Origin: Porticoccaceae bacterium
Lineage (GTDB): Bacteria > Pseudomonadota > Gammaproteobacteria > Pseudomonadales > Porticoccaceae
DNA length: 28,038 nucleotides
Assembly: GCA_019090225.1 (NCBI GenBank)
Contig: JAHRWI010000161.1
Location: 1 to 28,038, forward strand
Direction: 5' to 3'
Shown here: positions 1 to 8,048 of the stretch, piece after piece
How positions within the stretch are numbered: position 1 is the first letter of the stretch
Layout of the letters: every line of letters starts with the position of its first letter
Made by a program: the position numbers and the translations under genes
Notes under the pieces: model-generated
Seen by the model: the letters and a program-made list of their open reading frames with translations, nothing else
Told to the model about the DNA's origin: nothing
Database searches by the model: none

Positions 1-184
1 CCGGATTTATGTTTGACAACTTATTTATTCGACATGTTATTACGATAACTATTTGCAATAACTATCTTCTGATCTCTTTTTAACAAAACAGGCACCGCTC
101 TGTCATCCTGTACTATGCTTTCCTGAGGCTGGCCTTTTGCAAAATTGGGTTTGCCTAAGCACTAATTGCAAATAGGAGTAGAAA

Positions 185-862
185 ATGAAAATCGATATTA
201 TTTCTGACGTCGCATGCCCCTGGTGTTATATCGGCAAGAAAAATCTCGAAGCGGCCATGGCCCAGCGACCCGATATGGAGTTTGAAATTCAGTGGTTCCC
301 CTATCAACTCCACCCCGAGGCACCGCCCGAGGGCTATGACTACCGCGCCTCAATCGAACGTAAATATGGCAAAGAACGTATCAACGCGATGTTTGCCCAG
401 ATCAAGCAAGTGGCGAAAGCGGCGGGGATTGATATGGATCTGGACAAAATCGAGCGGGGTGCCAACACCTTAAAAGCCCATCGGCTGCTGGACCTGGCCT
501 GGCAACAAGGTGGCAATGATGGCCCGCAAAATGATCTCAGCGAGGCTTTGTTAAAGGCTTATTTGTGTGAAGGGGAGGATGTCGGTGATATCGAAATACT
601 GGCCGACCTTGCTACCGGCGTCGGGATGGATAAGCAGCAGGTGCGTGATTACTTAAGTGGCGATGAGGATAGCGAAAAAATCCAGGCGCAAATTGATTTC
701 GCTCGACAGCAGGGGGTGAATGGCGTGCCGTCGTTTAGCTTTGACGGCATGTTTGCCCTTAGTGGTGGCCAGCAACCTGATGTGTTTTTGAATGTCATCG
801 ATAGAATTGCCCAAAAAGTCGAGGCCGACGGCGCTTTTTGTACACCGGATACCTGCCCGTAA
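185..862 (+). CDS. FrnE-like DsbA-family thiol oxidoreductase
   Basis: Predicted thioredoxin-fold protein of the DsbA/FrnE (2-hydroxychromene-2-carboxylate isomerase-like) family, 225 aa, which is a normal length. It starts directly with a beta strand, and the CPWC redox motif lies at residues 11-14 (Cys11, Cys14). A cis-Pro loop (NGVPSF) sits near residue 180, and the long helical insertion typical of FrnE lies between them. There is no signal peptide, so it should act in the cytoplasm on protein disulfides or a small thiol substrate. A second cysteine pair, CTPDTC (Cys219, Cys224), ends the protein. The ATG has a strong Shine-Dalgarno (TAGGAG, about 5 bases upstream). The gene stands alone ahead of a long gene-free stretch. 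Family assignment is firm; the physiological substrate is unknown. Confidence 0.9.
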   Translation: MKIDIISDVACPWCYIGKKNLEAAMAQRPDMEFEIQWFPYQLHPEAPPEGYDYRASIERKYGKERINAMFAQIKQVAKAAGIDMDLDKIERGANTLKAHRLLDLAWQQGGNDGPQNDLSEALLKAYLCEGEDVGDIEILADLATGVGMDKQQVRDYLSGDEDSEKIQAQIDFARQQGVNGVPSFSFDGMFALSGGQQPDVFLNVIDRIAQKVEADGAFCTPDTCP

Positions 863-1514
863 CTCAACGGCAGGCGCTCACTCGGTGGAATGCAGTTGTC
901 AGACCAAAGGGTCATAAACAACAGTTTATGACAAGGTTAATTCTCAATCCGCCGGTATCATTGCTGGTGTTATTGAGTGTAAAACAAAGCCAAACGTGGC
1001 TATGTAATCGGAATAAAAAATAACCGTTAACAAACCTCACTCATTAAACCTTCCTTGGTAAACCCGCAAGGCAATCAAATTCACCTGGTTTAACCTCAGG
1101 CCCTGACTCCATCTATCAGCAGGTTTTCGTGAGAACAAAAAATCTGTTTGGGTCGATTTTTTAATTGCCATCTAAGGACGCAGGCCTTTGCGTAATTAGC
1201 GCCATGCAAGCTGACACGAAGCAGCCCTTCCAAAATAAGCCATCTGGCTGGACAACCATAAGACTGCGTTAAGGTTAGCTCCATACAATGCCCGTCAGTT
1301 GGCGATTGCTAGCCACACTCCTTGCAAACTTAGTCCCTACAGTCTCTATATTTGTAAGTAGAGCTCTAGCTTTGAATATCACTTGATACCAGGAGGGTCT
1401 CTTACCGTCTGTGCAGGAACTTATCCCTGCGCAACACCAGTGCTCGCAATGTCGATAGGTACGGATGCTTCGATAACGCCGACCGTTCATCCGTGCATAC
1501 TGAGACCGCTGTTT
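863..1514. other. gene-free stretch between dsbA-like and sulfatase genes
   Basis: About 650 bp in which I find no convincing gene. The only open frames are short, lack ribosome binding sites and have no recognisable motifs. A perfect 9-bp hairpin lies at 911-932 and a weak AT-rich one at 1137-1162 (8-bp arms). The open frame entering the sulfatase gene from 1383 has a composition unlike the rest of that protein and is treated here as upstream untranslated sequence. The stretch probably carries the 3' end of the first transcript and the promoter of the second. No tRNA or known riboswitch fold was recognised by eye. Confidence 0.5.
911..932 (+). terminator. small perfect hairpin downstream of dsbA-like gene
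   Basis: The arms GTCATAAAC (911-919) and GTTTATGAC (924-932) are exact reverse complements around a 4-base AACA loop, about 50 bp after the stop codon. No T-tract follows, so it may be an mRNA 3'-end stabiliser rather than an intrinsic terminator. The position fits a transcript end. Confidence 0.35.
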
Positions 1515-3416
1515 ATGGCAACTTATAATTCAAAAGTTAGTACGAATTTTCGCAAACAAATCACGATCTTTTATTTCTTATGTTTCATCGTCATTGCGGC
1601 GGCTGAAGCTCTCCATATCGATGTCATCTCCTACACAAGCAAATTCCAGCTCTTCTATAGTCTTTTAATACTGGTTAGTTATTCCGCCATGTATCTGTTT
1701 CCTGCCATCCTACTATCTATTGTCAGCAGCCTGTTATTGCCTGGCAGGATGACAACAGCAGCTATTTCAATATTGGCGGCTGCGGCAACCACCGCGCTTG
1801 TCTATAGCGATCTTATTTTGTACCGGCTCTATGGCTTCCATATCAACATGTTTGTCTGGAATATTGTTTCTACCAAGGGTGGCATGGAATCTTTGGGATT
1901 TGATCAGGTATCCACCGTGAGTTTTGGCGTGGTAACACTGGCTGTAATTTTTGGGTTTGTGTTTCTATGGATGATTTCAACCCGGCTGCCAACACGAATA
2001 CTTCCGAAGCTAAAATACCTTTTTATATTATTCGTATTAATAACAGTCAGTGAACGCTCTATTTATGCCGTTAATCACTTTTTCTCGAATGGCAGCATCC
2101 TGTCGATCACCGATCAATGGCCGCTGTACAAACCGGCAAAAGCATCGAGCCTGATGGAGCTGTTTGGCTATCAAAGAAATGAACACAAATTGGTAAGTTT
2201 TCACCCATCTGGGCCTGGCAGCATAAAATATCCTTTGGCACCGCTCGATATACAAGTTACAGATAAATCGCCGAATATTATTATGCTCGTCGTCGAATCA
2301 CTTCGTGCAGATATGTTAACTCCAGAAATCATGCCTAATTTGTGGGCTTTTTCATCCCGCAATGTGCGTTTTTCAAAACATCGTAGCGGCGGTAATGGCA
2401 CACGGCAAGGCATGTTCTCCTTATTCTACGGGCTGTATGGGAACAACTGGGACAGGTTTCTCGGTGAGCATATATCCCCAACACTATTTACTTTACTCGA
2501 ACATAAAGGCTACGAACGACTCGCAGTTACCAGTGCCTCTTTCACCTACCCTGAGTTTGATCAAACTATTTTCTCGACCTTCGCGACAAATGAACTTGTC
2601 GAAGATAATAAGGGAGCTTCGTGGGAAAGAGATGAGCGTAATGTTGATTTGTTAATCACTTCGTTAAAAACTTCCCCATCAAGAAGCTCCCCATTAACAA
2701 GCTCTCCATCGCCCAACACAGAGCGTAAACCTCAATTTCGATTTATGTTTTTTGAATCAACTCACGCTCGCTACAATTTTCCCGAAACAGCAGTTATTCG
2801 CGAAGATTATTTGAAAGAAGTCGATTATTTAAAGTTCGGTCCTGATTACCTTACGGACAATATGGCCGCGTTTAAAAATAGATACATCAATGCAGCCCAT
2901 CACGTCGACACGCAAATCGGCCGCTTGATAGACCTCCTCGAAACTGAAGGCCAGTTGGAAAATACCATAGTAATGATCACCGGTGACCACGGTGAGGAAT
3001 TTATGGAACATGGCCGGTGGGGGCATAATTCTAGCTTCAGTGAAGAACAAATATCTGTGCCGCTGGTAATGGCAGTGCCTGGCGTAAACCCGGTAGTTAT
3101 TGATTATCCAAGCTCTCACCTCGATTTCACGAGCACCATTCTTCCCCTGCTCGGGGTTAAAAACCCGGTCGAACAATATTCTCTTGGCGGTAATTTGTTT
3201 GTTGGCGACGAACAACGCCAAATCGTTGTTAGTTCCTGGAGCGATATCGGCATCATTACTAATAAGGCAAAGATTGTTGTTCCCTTTAGAATCACCACGC
3301 AGCATGCCAACCTGATTACATCGCTCCTCGATAAGCCTTTACCCAGCGCACAGTTAGTCGGATATATGCCTGTCATCCGAGGCATTATGAAGGACGCAAA
3401 TAGCTTCCTTCGCTAA
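1515..3416 (+). CDS. PbgA/YejM-like inner-membrane sulfatase (DUF3413 + sulfatase)
   Basis: Inner-membrane protein with five predicted N-terminal membrane segments (about residues 16-35, 47-76, 79-102, 135-155, 166-182) and a C-terminal periplasmic sulfatase-fold domain. The N-terminal part has the DUF3413-like pattern DLILYRLYGFHINMFVWNI. The sulfatase domain shows VVESLRAD (Glu261 as likely metal ligand), a Thr at 296 where LtaS-type enzymes carry their nucleophile, and GDHGEE at 490-495 followed by GHNS. Enterobacterial PbgA/YejM senses periplasmic lipopolysaccharide and controls LpxC turnover. Whether this homologue does the same, or transfers phospho-head-groups, cannot be told from sequence. 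I chose the ATG at 1515 (633 aa) because the 44 codons of open frame before it look non-coding and membrane segment 1 follows directly. Three 5-residue Ser/Pro repeats interrupt the domain at about residues 387-401. Confidence 0.8.
   Translation: MATYNSKVSTNFRKQITIFYFLCFIVIAAAEALHIDVISYTSKFQLFYSLLILVSYSAMYLFPAILLSIVSSLLLPGRMTTAAISILAAAATTALVYSDLILYRLYGFHINMFVWNIVSTKGGMESLGFDQVSTVSFGVVTLAVIFGFVFLWMISTRLPTRILPKLKYLFILFVLITVSERSIYAVNHFFSNGSILSITDQWPLYKPAKASSLMELFGYQRNEHKLVSFHPSGPGSIKYPLAPLDIQVTDKSPNIIMLVVESLRADMLTPEIMPNLWAFSSRNVRFSKHRSGGNGTRQGMFSLFYGLYGNNWDRFLGEHISPTLFTLLEHKGYERLAVTSASFTYPEFDQTIFSTFATNELVEDNKGASWERDERNVDLLITSLKTSPSRSSPLTSSPSPNTERKPQFRFMFFESTHARYNFPETAVIREDYLKEVDYLKFGPDYLTDNMAAFKNRYINAAHHVDTQIGRLIDLLETEGQLENTIVMITGDHGEEFMEHGRWGHNSSFSEEQISVPLVMAVPGVNPVVIDYPSSHLDFTSTILPLLGVKNPVEQYSLGGNLFVGDEQRQIVVSSWSDIGIITNKAKIVVPFRITTQHANLITSLLDKPLPSAQLVGYMPVIRGIMKDANSFLR
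2673..2717 (+). repeat. in-frame 15-bp tandem repeat, three units
   Basis: Three consecutive 15-bp units (2673-2687, 2688-2702, 2703-2717) encode SPSRS, SPLTS and SPSPN inside the sulfatase gene. The first two units differ at only two bases and the third is more diverged. The repeat keeps the reading frame, so copy-number changes would alter a surface loop without breaking the protein. Confidence 0.7.
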
Positions 3417-3472
3417 TTAGCCTTTTCACCCTGTTATTCAAAAACATCTCTACACGTTTAGTGATACCTCAT

Positions 3473-3889
3473 TTTGCGCACTGGTTTCATCATCCACGCT
3501 TGTCAAATGAGTCCAAGCCAGCGCTAATGATGGGTTTGTGCTCGTCGACATCGCCCGAGCACTACAAACGAAAAATTCTGTGGATGTATAGCCAGGGTGC
3601 TCCGGTGGTTTTTGCGGGCGATCTCAATTACTAGGGCATCGAACACGATCTTCGTGACACGGCAGAAAACATCGACACCGAGCAAGGCATGCTCTATGTC
3701 CTCAGCGCTGAATACGACTGGTTCGCTTATCCAGCAGCTTCAAAAGCTTTAGCCGATGCTGTGGAGGGAGCAACCTATACTTTGATGGAGGGTATGGGTC
3801 ACTTTCCGATGTCGGAAGACCCGGAAAAAGTCAAAAAATATATTATGCCGGTGCTGGAAGATATTGCGGCGAAAGCCTGGTTTTTTTGA
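3473..3889 (+). pseudogene. decayed alpha/beta hydrolase, C-terminal remnant
   Basis: A single reading frame holds the C-terminal part of an alpha/beta-hydrolase-fold protein, including HYKRKILWMYSQGAPVVFAG and, later, YVLSAEYDW (the acid-residue strand) and GMGHFPMSEDPE (the catalytic-His loop). An in-frame TAG at 3632-3634 interrupts it, and the part carrying the nucleophile elbow (GxSxG) and oxyanion region is missing. An ATG at 3689 opens the last 66 codons, but a product from it would lack the nucleophile. It therefore looks like a degraded gene rather than a small ORF. It converges on efpL with a 42-bp gap. The remnant was recognised by translating through the stop. Confidence 0.7.
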
Positions 3890-3931
3890 GCAGCGACGAA
3901 TTCCTGCGTAATATTTTCACCGTGCTGGAGT

Positions 3932-4498
3932 TTAGGCCCGGGACATAAACTTGCCGGTAGCGGTGTTCACTTTGATGATTTCGCCCACTTCCAGATATTC
4001 TGGTACCTGAACTTCCAGGCCGGTAGTCAGTGTTGCTGGCTTGGTGCGTCCCGTTGCGGTGGCACCTTTAATACCGGGAGCGGTATCAGTAATAGCCATG
4101 GTCACAGATTGAGGTAGCTCTATGCCCAGCAGCGCGTCATCCATCACCAGCCCGGTGATGCCTTCTAAACCTTCGGCAATATAAGCGTGCTGATCTTCAA
4201 TTTCGTCGGTATTTAAACCGTACTGGCTGTAGTCCTCCATATTCATAAATATGTAGGTTTCACCATCTAAATAGGAATATTGGAGAGGCACACGAACGCA
4301 GTCGGCGTCTTTAAGGATGTCCTCACCCTTGTAGGATTCGTCGAGTTTTTGATTGGTTTTCAGGTTAGTGAAACGCACTTTGTACAGTGTTGCAGCTCCG
4401 CAAGAGGAGGGACTCTTCGCCTCGACTTGTTGGACCGAATGCGGCGCGTCGTTGATTTCGACCACCATCCCCTTTTTTAACTCGCTGGCTTTTAGCAC
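3932..4498 (-). CDS. efpL: elongation factor P-like protein EfpL (YeiP)
   Basis: 188 aa, the usual length of EfpL/YeiP (E. coli about 190), with the three-domain EF-P build: KOW-like N-domain, OB domain, C-terminal OB domain. Signature stretches are GAATLYKVRF in the first domain, GETYIFMNMEDY in the second, and APGIKGATATGRTKPATL followed by TGLEVQVPEYLEVGE in the third. It binds the ribosome near the P-site tRNA and relieves stalling at proline-rich and related motifs. The tip loop reads SPSSCGAA, so Cys33 stands where E. coli has Arg33 (SPSARGAA); the codon is TGC. The start is GTG at 4498, supported by AAGGAT 8-9 bases upstream. It lies downstream of the alcohol dehydrogenase on the same strand, with a hairpin between, so it probably has its own promoter. 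Confidence 0.93.
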   Translation of the reverse strand: MLKASELKKGMVVEINDAPHSVQQVEAKSPSSCGAATLYKVRFTNLKTNQKLDESYKGEDILKDADCVRVPLQYSYLDGETYIFMNMEDYSQYGLNTDEIEDQHAYIAEGLEGITGLVMDDALLGIELPQSVTMAITDTAPGIKGATATGRTKPATLTTGLEVQVPEYLEVGEIIKVNTATGKFMSRA

Positions 4499-4578
4499 TG
4501 GGTTATCCTTTTGTAAAATTGAGAGCTTAATGTTGAATGTTTAGTGTCGAATACTTGATCAGAAGAATTATTTTGAGA

Positions 4579-4622
4579 GAGGCTGGATAAAACGTGAATC
4601 ACAAAGTGTTTTATCCAGCCTC
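4579..4622 (-). terminator. 15-bp perfect hairpin after the alcohol dehydrogenase gene
   Basis: GAGGCTGGATAAAAC (4579-4593) and its exact reverse complement (4608-4622) flank a 14-base loop, 60 bp beyond the dehydrogenase stop. Read on the minus strand, the sequence after the stem is only moderately T-rich. It most likely ends the dehydrogenase transcript and separates it from efpL. Confidence 0.6.
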
Positions 4623-4681
4623 TGGATTGTGTCTCTAAATTAGAAACCAGGTTCCACGTTAAAGGTTCTATGTAGGAGGCA

Positions 4682-5782
4682 CTAGAACATTATCACTGCT
4701 CGATTAATCTCCCCGCCGTCTAACAAACTGAATGCCTCGTTGATGTCACCCAGCCCGAAACGGTCAGTCACCATCGAGTCTAAGTCCAGTCGGCCTTGTT
4801 TATAGAACTCGAAATAATTTAAGGCATCAATATGGAAACGGTTTGAGCCCATAAAACTACCGATCATTGATTTTTCGAGATAAAAATGTCCTGGATCAAG
4901 CTCGATCTTTTGTCCAGTCGGGATAGCTCCAACCACCACAGCAAGACCCCGAGGAGCCAGCGCATAAAGACATTGCTGAACCAGCAATGGCATGCCGACA
5001 GCATCAAAAGCGTAATCCACTCCACCACGGCTGAGCTTTTTGATGGCTTTGACGGCATCGCCATCGGGACTATCCGGGCCACCAAGAATGGTATGAGTAG
5101 CGCCAAATTTTTTGGCCGTTTCCAGCTTGCCGGGCACCACATCGATGGCGATAATCTGCTTCGCCCCGGCGATACGAGCACCTTGAATAATCGATATACC
5201 GATGCCGCCAACACCAAAGACCGCCACGGTTGAACCCGGCTTGACCTGCGCCGTATTCAGTGCGGCACCAACACCGGTGGTAACCGCACAGCCCACCAGA
5301 GCAGCGCTATCAAGGGGAATGTCTTTATCAATTTTGGCCACAGCAGTTTCGTGAACCAGCATTTTTTCGCAGAAGGCTGAAAGATCAGCAAACTGGGTGA
5401 TACGTTTGCCGTCGATGGAAATCCTCGGTGTATCGGCTCTGTCCCGCTGGCACTGCCTGCGATCCATACATAGATAAGGGCGGCCCTGTAGACACTGCTT
5501 ACATTTTCCACAAAACATAGATGTACAAGCGATAACATGATCGCCCACCGCTACTGATGTTACCGCGGAGCCTATTGCCTCGACGACACCTGCGGGCTCA
5601 TGGCCAGGAATAGTCGGCACTGGGCCAAGGATGGAACCCTTAGCAAAATGCACGTCGCTATGACAAACCCCGCAGGCCGCTGTGGTAATCAGTACCTCGT
5701 TAGCTTGTGGTTCATCAATATCGACTTCTTCGATTTTCATATCTACGCCGATTTCTCTAAATACGGCTGCCTTGGCTTTCAT
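4682..5782 (-). CDS. zinc-dependent alcohol dehydrogenase (MDR family)
   Basis: 366-aa medium-chain dehydrogenase of the class III-like zinc ADH group. It should oxidise an alcohol (or reduce an aldehyde) with NAD(H) in the cytoplasm. Catalytic zinc ligands are visible as Cys40 (GVCHSD), His61-Glu62 (GHEPAG) and Cys165 (GCAVTTG). The structural zinc lobe has four cysteines at 91, 94, 97 and 105 (CGKCKQC...LC). The Rossmann motif GVGGIG is at 190-195, followed by an acidic residue (IAIDVV) that favours NAD. The ATG has AGGAG six bases upstream. It is divergent from the methyltransferase gene across 263 bp and ends at the hairpin before efpL. The substrate cannot be named from sequence. Confidence 0.9.
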   Translation of the reverse strand: MKAKAAVFREIGVDMKIEEVDIDEPQANEVLITTAACGVCHSDVHFAKGSILGPVPTIPGHEPAGVVEAIGSAVTSVAVGDHVIACTSMFCGKCKQCLQGRPYLCMDRRQCQRDRADTPRISIDGKRITQFADLSAFCEKMLVHETAVAKIDKDIPLDSAALVGCAVTTGVGAALNTAQVKPGSTVAVFGVGGIGISIIQGARIAGAKQIIAIDVVPGKLETAKKFGATHTILGGPDSPDGDAVKAIKKLSRGGVDYAFDAVGMPLLVQQCLYALAPRGLAVVVGAIPTGQKIELDPGHFYLEKSMIGSFMGSNRFHIDALNYFEFYKQGRLDLDSMVTDRFGLGDINEAFSLLDGGEINRAVIMF

Positions 5783-6045
5783 GGTTTCTCCTGTTGATTG
5801 ACTTAAACTTAGTTGAGCAAATTTTATGGTGCCCGGTTTCGTGGTGCTAGTTTCGTGCTATTAATTGTGCCAACACGAGCCCAATATGGATACGCTCTTA
5901 CCACGATATTCTAAAACAAGTTTAGTGTGTTAGCTTGAACGCTTCCTGAGCCGATTGCCAGCTGGGATGTAAATGAGGCTTGTTTCGGCAGCTATACTCC
6001 TCCAAACCAGCTGCCCCATAAAATAACAAATGGTCAGCGTCGTCT

Positions 6046-6759
6046 ATGGAACCATTCAGCGATAAAAAGATAATCGAGTCCTGGGTAAAGAACGTCGCTC
6101 CCTGGGTTACTGCTGTCCAACAACAGCAAATCACGAGTCGGAGGCTGGTTACCGATCAGGCCATTATAGACGCGGTAATGACCAGCTCGGCTCACCTGTC
6201 GATTCCAACCAGGAAAGTATTAGATATTGGCTGTGGTGAAGGCTGGCTGGCTCGTGAGCTATCCCAACTGGGTTTATCGGTGACCGGCCTTGATGTGCTA
6301 CCAGAATTTATCCGCGAAGCTAATAAGCTCGGTGGTGGGGATTTCCGTGTCATGGCCTATGAGGAGATATCTGCTCAGAACCTGCCGGAGAAATATGATG
6401 TGCTGGTGTGTAATTTTTCTCTGATAGGCAAAGAGTCTGTTGAGCATATTTTTCGGGTTGCTCCCAGCCTGTTAAATACCGACGGCATCTTTGCCATACA
6501 AACCCTGCATCCCGTGACAAGCTGTGGGCAGGATCCCTATCGTGATGGTTGGCGGGCAGGCTCCTGGGCGGGTTTTAGCGATGAGTTTTGCGACCCCGCG
6601 CCCTGGTACTTTAGAACACTTGAGTCATGGTTTAAGCTCTTCCGCGATAAGGGCTACCGGTTAAGGGAACTGAGCGAACCCATTAACCCGGAAACAGGAC
6701 AGGCTGCGTCCCTGATCATGATTGCAAGTGTTGCCAGCCCATACCACCAGATAACATAA
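6046..6759 (+). CDS. class I SAM-dependent methyltransferase
   Basis: 237-aa soluble protein with a Rossmann-like methyltransferase fold. Motif I is VLDIGCGEGW (residues 58-67), the acidic end of strand 2 is in VTGLDVLPEF, and the post-motif strand is YDVLVCNFSL. The C-terminal half contains aromatic-rich stretches (DGWRAGSWAGFSDEF, PAPWYFRTLESW) that probably form the substrate pocket. The acceptor is unknown. The ATG at 6046 lacks a clear Shine-Dalgarno, so the start is less sure than the frame. It lies 58 bp upstream of the CoA-transferase on the same strand and may share its transcript. The divergent 263-bp region upstream presumably holds its promoter. Confidence 0.85.
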   Translation: MEPFSDKKIIESWVKNVAPWVTAVQQQQITSRRLVTDQAIIDAVMTSSAHLSIPTRKVLDIGCGEGWLARELSQLGLSVTGLDVLPEFIREANKLGGGDFRVMAYEEISAQNLPEKYDVLVCNFSLIGKESVEHIFRVAPSLLNTDGIFAIQTLHPVTSCGQDPYRDGWRAGSWAGFSDEFCDPAPWYFRTLESWFKLFRDKGYRLRELSEPINPETGQAASLIMIASVASPYHQIT

Positions 6760-6817
6760 GCTAGGTGATCAACCATAGAGCTTCATCCCATAACAATAAA
6801 TAACAGGAATAACCATC

Positions 6818-7996
6818 ATGGAACCACTTAAAGATATTCGCATTATTGAACTCACCACCAATGTTGCCGCGCCCATGGGCACCGGCCTGCTAGCCGACCA
6901 GGGTGCTGATGTCATTCGCATTGAATCCGTCGGCGCGGGGGATCCAGCCCGCGCCGTGGGGGCAACTCGGGGCGGTGTCACCAGTTACTACCTGAGCCTT
7001 AACCGCAACAAGCGCTCTATTTCAGTAGATCTAAAAGATGAAAAGACCCGCCCGATGATGGAGGATTTGATTCGCAGCGCTGATGTTTTTGTGCAGAACG
7101 CCAGACCTGGGGTTATGGAGCGTATCGGCTACGACTATGAGACCTTGCATGCCATCAACCGCAATTTAATCTATCTGTCGATGTCAGGCTTTGGCCCAGA
7201 CGGCCCCGCTGCTGAACGCCGTGTTTATGATTTAGTGATTCAGGCGGTATCGGGCATGGTGCGGGTTCAAACCGGCAAGCACGGCCCGGAATTTGTGAAG
7301 ACCATTGTCTGCGATAAAGTGGCCGCCATGGTCGCGGCTCAGGCTGTGTCTTCGGCATTATTTGCCCGTGAACGTGGCCATGTTGCAGGTCATTTAATCG
7401 AACTCACCATGCTCGAAGCCAATCTGGCTTTCCTGTGGCCCGACGTATTCTGGAACCACAGTTTCGTCGGCGATGATGTCGAAGAGAAACCTTTGATCTC
7501 TGAATTTATCTCCACGACCCCCACGGCTGACGGTCATGCGGCGATGTTTACGGTGGGTGATGACGAATTTGCCGGTGCCTGCGAGGTGCTTAATTACCCG
7601 GAGGCCCACGATGATCCACGCTTTGGCACGGTCACTGACCGCTTTGCCAATGGGGTTGAACTGATGGAAGAATTCAGGAAACGCACGGTCAATTTCGCGA
7701 CCGATGATCTAGTAGCGCAAATGGAAGACGCCGAGGTGCCTTGTGCCAAGGTCAATGATTACCACGAGGTGATTACCGACCCTCGGGTTACGCATCGAGG
7801 TTCCATCATTGAATATGATCACCCCCTGGGTGGTCGTGTTCGTCAGCCACGAGCTGCTGCTATTTTTGATGGCGAACCCTGCGGTGTGCGACTGCCCGCA
7901 CCGGCCCTGGGCGAAAATACCGATGAGATATTTTCTGAGCTGGGTTACAGCCTTGAGGACCTGGCTGAATTACGTAAAGCAGGGAGCGTCGGCTAG
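6818..7996 (+). CDS. family III CoA-transferase (CaiB/BaiF)
   Basis: 392-aa CaiB/BaiF-family enzyme, which moves CoA between an acyl-CoA and a free acid via an aspartyl-CoA thioester. The opening IRIIELTTNVAAPMGTGLLA and DVIRIE form the CoA-binding fold. LNRNKRSISVDLK is the conserved strand-loop, and Asp166 in TIVCDKVAA fits the catalytic aspartate. Length is normal for the family. An AGGAA ribosome site precedes the ATG. It converges with a second family III CoA-transferase only 52 bp away, and the two are clearly different in sequence, so they are not a recent duplication. A role in activating a catabolic acid is likely; the substrate is unknown. Confidence 0.9.
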   Translation: MEPLKDIRIIELTTNVAAPMGTGLLADQGADVIRIESVGAGDPARAVGATRGGVTSYYLSLNRNKRSISVDLKDEKTRPMMEDLIRSADVFVQNARPGVMERIGYDYETLHAINRNLIYLSMSGFGPDGPAAERRVYDLVIQAVSGMVRVQTGKHGPEFVKTIVCDKVAAMVAAQAVSSALFARERGHVAGHLIELTMLEANLAFLWPDVFWNHSFVGDDVEEKPLISEFISTTPTADGHAAMFTVGDDEFAGACEVLNYPEAHDDPRFGTVTDRFANGVELMEEFRKRTVNFATDDLVAQMEDAEVPCAKVNDYHEVITDPRVTHRGSIIEYDHPLGGRVRQPRAAAIFDGEPCGVRLPAPALGENTDEIFSELGYSLEDLAELRKAGSVG

Positions 7997-8003
7997 GCTT
8001 CCT

Positions 8004-8017
8004 GCTAAATATTTAGC
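8004..8017. repeat. 14-bp palindrome between convergent CoA-transferase genes
   Basis: GCTAAATATTTAGC is a perfect palindrome in the 52-bp gap between two convergent genes. It has no loop bases, so it is a weak hairpin. Placement suits a short bidirectional transcript end, but the evidence is thin. Confidence 0.3.
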
Positions 8018-8048
8018 TGACATGTTTTTGCCTTCAAGGTGGCTTAAT

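Noticed and set aside
13..46. TTGACA at 13-18 as a -35 box for the first gene
   Set aside because: No convincing -10 box lies 16-18 bp downstream; only weak matches (TGTTAT, TACGAT at wrong spacing).
50..174. 10-bp inverted repeat TATTTGCAAT (50-59) / ATTGCAAATA (165-174) upstream of the dsbA-like gene
   Set aside because: The arms are over 100 bp apart and A/T-rich, so chance is likely, and no regulator context supports an operator pair.
1383..1514. N-terminal extension of the sulfatase from the upstream ATG
   Set aside because: The 44 codons look non-coding, do not resemble the family, and would precede the first membrane segment with no signal function.
2829..3305. 158-codon minus-strand ORF inside the sulfatase gene
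   Set aside because: It is antisense to a well-supported domain, with no motif or ribosome site; a shadow frame.
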